Positions 7,555 to 12,299 of a stretch of 12,299 nt of DNA are shown in pieces. Source of the stretch: Bacillota bacterium (GTDB lineage Bacteria; Bacillota; Bacilli; Lactobacillales; Aerococcaceae); assembly GCA_023442905.1 (NCBI GenBank), contig JAEZWY010000045.1, positions 1 through 12,299 of the forward strand, written 5' to 3'. A model generated the notes under the pieces. That model made no database searches. It was not told where the DNA came from and was given only the letters and a program-made list of their open reading frames with translations. Both the position numbers and the translations under genes were made by a program. Each line of letters begins with the position of its first letter. The stretch's first letter is position 1.

Positions 7555-7583
7555 AGTATACAAAATTAAACTAGGTAGTGCAA
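7555..7583 (-). promoter_or_regulatory. Main S10 operon promoter (P2)
   Basis: On the minus strand, TTGCAC (7583-7578) is followed by exactly 17 bases and then TATACT (7560-7555). Each box has five or four of six consensus positions for the housekeeping sigma factor, and the spacing is optimal. It points at rpsJ and is the best promoter match in the window. A strong promoter is expected for the ribosomal protein operon. Confidence 0.72.
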
Positions 7584-7603
7584 GCTTTTTCTCGTCTTTT
7601 TTC

Positions 7604-7633
7604 AAAAAAATGCTTATTTTCCGGCATTTCTTT
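7604..7633 (-). terminator. Weak hairpin with T run just upstream of the S10 promoter
   Basis: In minus-strand sense, AAATGC (7629-7624) can pair with GCATTT (7613-7608) across a 10-base loop, and four more T follow (7607-7604). It could end transcripts coming from the 135-aa gene or from the upstream promoter before P2. The stem is short and AT-rich, and the T run can itself pair with the A-rich 5' flank, so it is not a textbook terminator. Confidence 0.33.
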
Positions 7634-7755
7634 ATGAAAGGCCTTTTCTAGACAGATATTGCCAACGCTACCTAGTGTATCATTTTGAAACTATTAGATA
7701 AGGTGGTTGCCATTTCTTAGCAACGCACCCTACTGTATCATCTTCCAACAGGTAC

Positions 7756-7784
7756 ATTATACATGTTTTATCGCATACTGCCAT
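7756..7784 (-). promoter_or_regulatory. Possible second upstream promoter (P1)
   Basis: On the minus strand, ATGGCA (7784-7779) is followed by 17 bases and a perfect TATAAT (7761-7756) that overlaps the stop codon of the 135-aa gene. Transcription would start near 7749, about 10 bases before the first 23-base repeat copy, and run towards rpsJ. The weak -35 (4 of 6) and the AT-rich setting leave room for chance. Confidence 0.45.
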
Positions 7785-8164
7785 ACTTTTTGAATAATAT
7801 TTTGATTAAATTTTGCTTTGGTTGAATTTGGATTTACGATAAAGCTATCTATTAAGTTATCTTTAGCCAAAACCATCAAAGCGATTTGTTTAAAATTAAC
7901 TTGTTCAATAATTACATTCTGGCTTTCTTTTGTATATGTATTAGCTTGCTCCTCTTCAGTAAAGGTTACTAGCTCTCTCTGGCCATCGTCCTTTTCATAT
8001 GTGAGCCACACAGTTTGATCTGCCGGTGTCCCCTTCTGACGAATTGCATATAGGCTAGCTGTAGCCATTGTTGTGAGCAACTGCAATGTGGTAAATGGAT
8101 TTTGATCATCCTTATAAGCCGTTAATACTTCCAATAAACTTTGTTTGGGAAATTGTTGTGTCAC
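7757..8164 (-). CDS. Hypothetical 135-aa protein, possibly SseB-like
   Basis: I do not recognise this protein with confidence. It is a soluble-looking 135-aa protein with no signal peptide or membrane segment. Its layout recalls the SseB N-terminal domain: an alpha-helical start (LLEVLTAYKDD, 10-20), a strand MATASLYAI (33-41), a charged turn YEKDDG (56-61), then VTFTEEEQA (66-74) in the place of the family's FT-x-E motif, and IVNPNS (109-114) in the place of its NP-x-S motif. This is resemblance by eye only. The start is GTG (8164-8162) with GGAGAG about 8 bases upstream. It is separated from rpsJ by 369 bases with promoters, so it is probably its own unit. Confidence 0.8.
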   Translation of the reverse strand: MTQQFPKQSLLEVLTAYKDDQNPFTTLQLLTTMATASLYAIRQKGTPADQTVWLTYEKDDGQRELVTFTEEEQANTYTKESQNVIIEQVNFKQIALMVLAKDNLIDSFIVNPNSTKAKFNQNIIQKVWQYAIKHV

Positions 8165-8267
8165 GATATTCTCTCTCCATTTCTTTTCTGCTATCAGTGT
8201 GATATTGGATTTACTAAATTAGTGACTGGTATCCTATTGTGATGTTAGCCTAGAATCTTTTTCTTCT

Positions 8268-8273
8268 ATTATA
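8268..8273 (-). promoter_or_regulatory. Candidate -10 box for the 135-aa gene
   Basis: A perfect TATAAT on the minus strand lies about 100 bases before the GTG start. At a 17-base spacing the -35 is TCTACG, only 3 of 6 matches, so the assignment is tentative. Confidence 0.3.
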
Positions 8274-8405
8274 AGATAGTATTAAATGCTCGTAGACTAT
8301 ATTTTACCAAAAGGCTGTTCAGAAATCATATACCACCCTTAACAGAGTATAACTATTCCTATCACTAGCGATAGCATATAACTAGCTTAATTATCTTCCC
8401 AAAGA

Positions 8406-8434
8406 TTGTTAAATCGCATTAAATTGCGTATGAT
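8406..8434 (+). promoter_or_regulatory. Candidate promoter of the SAM-cleaving enzyme / ECF gene set, with inverted repeat in the spacer
   Basis: TTGTTA (8406-8411), 17 bases, then TATGAT (8429-8434) gives a reasonable housekeeping promoter with a start near 8441 and a leader of about 33 nt. The spacer contains CGCATTAAATTGCG (8415-8428), an inverted repeat with 4-base arms that could be a repressor site. A perfect TATAAT at 8451-8456 has no -35 at a workable distance and would put the transcript start inside the ribosome binding site. Confidence 0.5.
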
Positions 8435-8474
8435 AAGCCTATAAAAGGATTATAATATACTGGAGGATACAAAC

Positions 8475-9317
8475 ATGACGAATAATTTTCTAGTTTTGCA
8501 AACAGATTTTGGATTAGCTGATGGTGCAGTCGCTGCAATGTACGGCGTAGCTTACACAGTTGAACCTAAGTTAACAATCGCTAATCTAACACATGAGATT
8601 CCTGCTTACGATATCTTTGCCGCTTCTTACCGTTTACTGCAAACCATTAAATATTGGCCAGCGCAAACTGTCTTCGTTTCTGTTGTCGATCCTGGTGTGG
8701 GTTCTGCGCGTAAATCAGTCGTAGCAAAAACGAAAACTGGGCATTATATCGTCACACCAGATAATGGCACCTTAACACATGTAGCAAAACATATTGGGTT
8801 AGAATCAGTGAAGGAAATTGATGAAATTAAAAACCGTTTACCTCACTCTGAAGAGTCACACACCTTCCATGGCCGCGATGTTTACGTTTATAATGGTGCT
8901 AAATTAGCTCAAGATGAGGCTTACTATAGTGATTTGAAAAATGAGATTCCCATTTCAGAGATTACTAGCTTTGAACTTGGAGAATTACGTCTAGTTGATC
9001 ATACAATTTATGGTACTATCGATATTCTAGATATTCGCTTTGGTTCATTATGGACTAATATCCCTTCTAGTATGTTAAAAGAAGCGGGTATTCAAAATGG
9101 TGATACGATTGCGGTAACGATCTATCACAACGGTATTAAACATTACCAGAACCACATTCTATTTGGTCACTCTTTCGCAGATGTTGCAGTGGGTGAGCCT
9201 GTTGGTTATATCAACTCACTACTCAACTTAGGGGTGGCTATCAACCAACAGAACTTCTCTGAAACATACGGCGTTGGCACTGGTATCGATTGGAATATTG
9301 AAATTAACAAAATTTAA
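8475..9317 (+). CDS. S-adenosyl-L-methionine hydroxide adenosyltransferase (DUF62 / SAM hydrolase)
   Basis: Members of this family, relatives of fluorinase and chlorinase, use a hydroxide from water to cleave SAM into adenosine and L-methionine. The 280-aa cytosolic protein has the family's DFG start (TDFGLADG, 10-17; D11 and D16 near the ribose site). It also has the Asp-Arg-His triad of hydroxide-using members: D72 and R79 in VDPGVGSARK and H132 in TFHGRD, with spacing like that of characterised archaeal enzymes. Short spacing elements of halogenases are absent, so water is the likely nucleophile. In the adenine-binding strand, DIRFGSLWTNI (186-196) has serine 191 where fluorinase has Asn215. 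GGAGG lies 8 bases before ATG 8475. It heads a set with an ECF importer 66 bases downstream. Confidence 0.92.
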   Translation: MTNNFLVLQTDFGLADGAVAAMYGVAYTVEPKLTIANLTHEIPAYDIFAASYRLLQTIKYWPAQTVFVSVVDPGVGSARKSVVAKTKTGHYIVTPDNGTLTHVAKHIGLESVKEIDEIKNRLPHSEESHTFHGRDVYVYNGAKLAQDEAYYSDLKNEIPISEITSFELGELRLVDHTIYGTIDILDIRFGSLWTNIPSSMLKEAGIQNGDTIAVTIYHNGIKHYQNHILFGHSFADVAVGEPVGYINSLLNLGVAINQQNFSETYGVGTGIDWNIEINKI

Positions 9318-9383
9318 TTGCTAGGTATTAGAATTCATTTACAAGTGCTATTATATAGAAGAAACAAATGAGGAGAATACATT

Positions 9384-9938
9384 ATGAAGAATAATCAATC
9401 ATCTATTACAAGCTTAGTGGCTATTGGTATTGGGGCGGCAGTCTTCTTTATTCTAGGTCGCTTTTTATCTATCCCAACTGGTGTACCAAATACCTCGATT
9501 GAAACAACTTATCCATTCCTAGCCTTAATGGCGACTGTCTTTGGCCCATTTGCTGGTTTGTTAATTGGGTTAATCGGTCATGCTATTAAAGATTTGCTTA
9601 CTTATGGTTTATGGTGGTCTTGGGTACTGACATCTGGTTTTACTGGTTTTGGTTATGGCCTTATCGGTCGTAAACTTAAAGTGAGCCAAGGGATTTTTAC
9701 CAAAAAAGATATTATCACCTTTAATATTGGTCAAGTTGTTGTTAATTTATTAGCATGGGCACTTCTAGCACCTGCCTTAGATATCTTAATTTACTCGGAA
9801 CCAGCTTCTCAAGTGTTCGTCCAAGGTATTGTATCTGCTATCTTAAATGCTCTTGCAGTTGGTGTCATTGGTACTTTATTATTAAAAGGGTATGCAAGTA
9901 CTCGGACCAAATCTGGTAGTTTACGTAAAGAAAATTAA
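9384..9938 (+). CDS. ECF transporter S component, UPF0397 family
   Basis: S components are small membrane proteins that give ECF importers their substrate specificity. This 184-aa protein has five or six hydrophobic segments (about 10-28, 44-66, 75-95, 112-134, 144-167). It carries the UPF0397 hallmarks: FFILGRFLSIPTGVPNTSIE after the first segment, FGPFAGLLIGLIGHAIKDLLTYG in the middle, and WSWVLTSGFTGFGYGLIG. The tail is basic and polar. The substrate is not established by sequence; some members are labelled riboflavin-type by domain databases, which I would not rely on here. GAGGAG precedes ATG 9384. It is 14 bases before the ATPase gene and lies downstream of a SAM-cleaving enzyme, hinting at SAM, methionine or adenosine-related cargo. 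Confidence 0.9.
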   Translation: MKNNQSSITSLVAIGIGAAVFFILGRFLSIPTGVPNTSIETTYPFLALMATVFGPFAGLLIGLIGHAIKDLLTYGLWWSWVLTSGFTGFGYGLIGRKLKVSQGIFTKKDIITFNIGQVVVNLLAWALLAPALDILIYSEPASQVFVQGIVSAILNALAVGVIGTLLLKGYASTRTKSGSLRKEN

Positions 9939-9952
9939 TAGGAAGTTTTACT

Positions 9953-11752
9953 ATGATAAATCATGAAACAAACAATCAGCCGGTGGACAGCAATCTGTCG
10001 CCGGCTATTGAATTTAAACACATCGCTTTTAAATACGCTAGTCAAGCTGAGCAAAACCTTACCGATATCTCTTTTTCTATCCAGCAAGGAGAGAAAGTTT
10101 TAATAATTGGTGCTTCTGGGTCTGGTAAATCAACTATTGGTAAAATCATAAATGGACAAATTCCAAATACTTTTAACGGAGATTTAACCGGTCAAGTGTT
10201 GATCAACGGAGAGGATTCTGCGAGTAAGTCTATTTTTGACCTGTCACTAAATGTCGGCACAGTTTTACAGGATACAGATGCTCAATTTGTAGGATTAACA
10301 GTAGCTGAAGACCTAGCCTTTGCCCTGGAAAATGACCAAGTAATCCAAGATGACATGGTATCTAATGTAATAGCATGGGCTAATACACTAGATTTATATG
10401 ACTTACTTGACCACACTCCGCAATCACTCTCGGGTGGGCAAAAACAGCGCGTCTCTATAGGTGGGGTCCTAATTGACGAATCCCCTATCGTCTTATTTGA
10501 CGAACCTTTAGCCAACCTTGACCCGGCAAGTGGCTTAGCTACTATGCAATTGATTGCTCGATTAAACAAGGACAAAGACTTAACAACCGTTGTGATTGAG
10601 CACCGGTTAGAGGAGGCGTTAGTTGCTGAATTCGACCGTGTACTCGTTATCAATAATGGTCACCTCCTAGCTGATATGTCCGTTGATGATTTACTAAGGT
10701 CCGATTTACTAAGCCAAATCGGGGTACGTCAACCTTTATATTTAGACGCCTTTGATTATGCAGGCGTAGTTATTCAAGATATCCCTAATTTAGGACGGTT
10801 TCGTCCTGATATGGTTACACCTACTGTAGAGGACAGCCTATCTAAATGGATTGCTAAGAATGAAGCTGCACCTATCAATACAGAGAAAGAACCTATATTA
10901 AAGATAGAAGATGTTTGCTTTTCTTATGACAGTACGCCTCTAATTTCCAATTTAGACCTGACTATCCATGCAGGTGAAATGATTTCTATTGTTGGGACAA
11001 ATGGGGCTGGTAAATCTACCCTTGCAAAACTCATATGTGGCTTTGAGCGGCCAGATTCAGGGCGAATGACCCTTTTCCAAAAGGATTTAAATTCATTATC
11101 AATTAAAGAAATTGCAGATTCAGTAGGTTATGTGATGCAGAACCCAAATCTCATGATTTCTAAAAATATCTTATTCGACGAGGTTGCGTCTGGATTAGTG
11201 AATCGGGGTTTATATGCGAATGATGAAGCAGCTTTAGCTGATAAAGTGGCTGAAGCTCTACGTATTTGCGGTCTATACCCCTATAGGAATTGGCCTATTT
11301 CAGCCTTATCATATGGGCAAAAAAGACGTGCAACCATTGCGAGCATTCTCGTGCTAGATCCAAAGATCTTGATTTTAGATGAACCCACAGCTGGTCAAGA
11401 TTACAAACACTATACAGATATGATGCGCTTTATCCAAGGGTTAAACCGGGATAAAGGCATTACTATTCTAATGATTACACATGACATGCATTTAATTCAA
11501 GAGTATACGAACCGAACAATTGTCTTTGATGATGGTCAAGTAATAAGCGATATGCGTCCAGCAGCGGTTTTATCCAACGACCAGTTAATGGCACAAGCGC
11601 ACTTAGCACCTACATCCTTGTATGATTTAGGGAAAACTTTGCCTTCTATTGAAGCAACAGACTTCATCGACCGGTTCATTCAATATGAACGACAAGCAAA
11701 AATAAGAAAAAGCTCGAACACTTGGGATGGAGGTGAGATAAATGGCAAATAA
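9953..11752 (+). CDS. ECF transporter fused double ATPase (A component, EcfA1-EcfA2 type)
   Basis: This 599-aa protein carries two ABC ATPase domains in one chain and drives the ECF importer. Domain 1: Walker A GASGSGKS (53-60), Q-loop Q106, signature LSGGQ (159-163), Walker B IVLFDEP with catalytic E184, switch H217. Domain 2: Walker A GTNGAGKS (348-355), Q396, signature LSYGQ (452-456), Walker B ILILDEP with E477, H510. Both sites therefore look competent, although the second signature has Tyr in place of Gly. A linker of about 50 residues (260-310) joins them, and the C-terminus has a roughly 50-residue extension. AGGAAG lies 6 bases before ATG 9953. The last codons overlap the EcfT start by 11 bases, so translation is probably coupled. 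Confidence 0.95.
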   Translation: MINHETNNQPVDSNLSPAIEFKHIAFKYASQAEQNLTDISFSIQQGEKVLIIGASGSGKSTIGKIINGQIPNTFNGDLTGQVLINGEDSASKSIFDLSLNVGTVLQDTDAQFVGLTVAEDLAFALENDQVIQDDMVSNVIAWANTLDLYDLLDHTPQSLSGGQKQRVSIGGVLIDESPIVLFDEPLANLDPASGLATMQLIARLNKDKDLTTVVIEHRLEEALVAEFDRVLVINNGHLLADMSVDDLLRSDLLSQIGVRQPLYLDAFDYAGVVIQDIPNLGRFRPDMVTPTVEDSLSKWIAKNEAAPINTEKEPILKIEDVCFSYDSTPLISNLDLTIHAGEMISIVGTNGAGKSTLAKLICGFERPDSGRMTLFQKDLNSLSIKEIADSVGYVMQNPNLMISKNILFDEVASGLVNRGLYANDEAALADKVAEALRICGLYPYRNWPISALSYGQKRRATIASILVLDPKILILDEPTAGQDYKHYTDMMRFIQGLNRDKGITILMITHDMHLIQEYTNRTIVFDDGQVISDMRPAAVLSNDQLMAQAHLAPTSLYDLGKTLPSIEATDFIDRFIQYERQAKIRKSSNTWDGGEINGK

Positions 11753-12299
11753 GCAGGGTCAAAGTTTCGGTTATATTAAAAAAGATTCTCCCCTTCACCG
11801 TTTATCTGGGGCAACAAAGCTAATTGCCTTTATCTTACTCTCTGTAATCGCAATGACATCATACGATACACGATTTTTACTAGCTTTAGCTGTTCTATCT
11901 CTATTCCTCTTCTATGTCTCTAAAATCAAATGGGATGAAGTACGGACGGTCGTCTATTTTATTCTAGTATTCTCCGTCTTGAATTTAATTACCGTTTATA
12001 TATTTGAACCGGAGTATGGTGTTAATCTCTATCAGTCCCGTACGGTGATATGGGAAGGAATCGGCAGATATTCATTAACTTGGGAACAAGTTTTCTATGA
12101 ATTCAACTTGATGATTAAGTACTTCTCAACGATTCCGTTAGCCTTAATCTTCATGTTAACGACAAATCCCAGCGAATTTGCTTCATCACTAAATAGAATT
12201 GGCATTTCCTACCGGATTTCATACGCAGTCGCTTTAGCCTTGCGCTATATTCCAGATATTCAAAATCAATTCTTCGCAGTAAGACAAAGTCAACAAGCA
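11742..12299 (+). CDS. ECF transporter transmembrane component EcfT, N-terminal part (cut by window edge)
   Basis: EcfT couples the ATPases to the S component. The first 186 codons are present and the frame runs off the right edge. The N-terminus contains SPLHRLSGATKL (16-27), the usual EcfT opening. Hydrophobic segments lie at about 24-40, 43-60, 66-88, 121-141 and 156-172, and the stretch TTNPSEFASSLNRIG (140-154) followed by ALRYIPDI (166-173) is typical. The window ends at RQSQQA, just where the first Ala-Arg-Gly coupling motif would begin. The start ATG 11742 lies inside the end of the ATPase gene, with GGAGGTG 6-7 bases upstream. It completes the S-A-T importer set. Confidence 0.92.
   Translation, partial: MANKQGQSFGYIKKDSPLHRLSGATKLIAFILLSVIAMTSYDTRFLLALAVLSLFLFYVSKIKWDEVRTVVYFILVFSVLNLITVYIFEPEYGVNLYQSRTVIWEGIGRYSLTWEQVFYEFNLMIKYFSTIPLALIFMLTTNPSEFASSLNRIGISYRISYAVALALRYIPDIQNQFFAVRQSQQA

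Larger units (their letters stand above)
7451..7739 (-). repeat. Three imperfect copies of a 23-base element upstream of rpsJ
   Basis: On the minus strand, copies lie at 7739-7717, 7681-7659 and 7473-7451. The shared pattern is GAYACA, then a variable 3-5 bases, then GGTAGCRTTGSC or a close variant. Copies 1 and 2 agree at about 18 of 23 positions, and copies 2 and 3 at about 16 of 21, without gaps. Copy 1 is followed by its own complement and can form a hairpin (GGTG, bulged C, GTTGC against GCAACCACC, 7728-7702). Copy 3 lies inside the predicted rpsJ leader. Function unknown. Confidence 0.5.
7388..7756. other. Gene-free stretch between the 135-aa gene and rpsJ
   Basis: This 369-base stretch holds the P2 promoter and leader, most of the start region of P1, three copies of a 23-base element, a 10-base palindrome AAAGGCCTTT (7637-7646) and a weak terminator-like hairpin. 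I see no coding sequence with a ribosome binding site and no tRNA. The 29-codon plus-strand frame from 7451 lacks a ribosome binding site. Confidence 0.7.
8165..8474. other. Divergent intergenic region between the 135-aa gene and the SAM-cleaving enzyme gene
   Basis: This 310-base AT-rich region separates two divergently transcribed genes. It holds the ribosome binding sites and candidate promoters of both. Two short inverted repeats are visible: CTATC/GATAG with a 6-base centre (8359-8374) and CGCA/TGCG with a 6-base centre (8415-8428). I found no S-box (SAM-I) hallmark, T-box, tRNA or small gene in it. Confidence 0.6.

Noticed and set aside
8451..8456. Perfect TATAAT as the -10 box of the SAM enzyme gene
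   Set aside because: No acceptable -35 at 16-19 bases, and the transcript would begin inside the ribosome binding site; the pair at 8406-8434 fits better.
8165..8474. SAM riboswitch before the SAM-cleaving enzyme gene
   Set aside because: I looked for S-box core sequence and a terminator helix and saw neither; the predicted leader of about 33 nt is too short.
10282..10653. Minus-strand 123-codon frame inside the ATPase gene
   Set aside because: Antisense to the conserved Walker and signature region of the ATPase gene; Ser/Thr-rich shadow product.

Overview
This window looks like chromosome from a low-GC Gram-positive bacterium of the order Lactobacillales. The evidence is the Firmicute-type S10-spc ribosomal protein cluster, strong AGGAGG-type ribosome binding sites, AT-rich codon use, a zinc-binding (type Z) S14, and an energy-coupling factor (ECF) vitamin-type transporter with a UPF0397 S component. 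An Aerococcaceae/Carnobacteriaceae-like host is plausible, but this is only an impression and I cannot place the genus.

Region 1 (1-7387, minus strand) is a tightly packed ribosomal protein operon. Read in the direction of transcription it runs rpsJ, rplC, rplD, rplW, rplB, rpsS, rplV, rpsC, rplP, rpmC, rpsQ, rplN, rplX, rplE, rpsN, rpsH and rplF; rplF is cut by the left edge. Order and content are canonical. Neighbours are separated by a few dozen bases or less, or overlap by 1-8 bases, which implies co-transcription and translational coupling. Two starts deserve correction: rpsN (TTG at 990) and rpmC (ATG at 2811).

Region 2 (7388-7756) is a 369-base non-coding stretch upstream of rpsJ. It holds a good minus-strand promoter (TTGCAC, 17 bp, TATACT) giving a leader of about 160 nt that can fold. 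A second promoter (ATGGCA, 17 bp, TATAAT) sits on the stop codon of the upstream gene. Three imperfect copies of a 23-base element and a weak hairpin with a T run lie nearby. This is the least explained part of the window.

Region 3 (7757-8164, minus) encodes a 135-aa protein with a GTG start. It has no confident function; it may carry an SseB-like N-terminal domain.

Region 4 (8165-8474) is a divergent intergenic region with a candidate plus-strand promoter. A short inverted repeat lies in its spacer.

Region 5 (8475-12299, plus) is a four-gene set: a SAM hydroxide adenosyltransferase (DUF62 family, SAM + water to adenosine + L-methionine), a UPF0397 ECF S component, a fused double-ATPase ECF A component, and an EcfT transmembrane component cut by the right edge. 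The last three make one complete ECF importer. The adjacent SAM-cleaving enzyme suggests that its substrate belongs to SAM, methionine or adenosine metabolism; this is inference.
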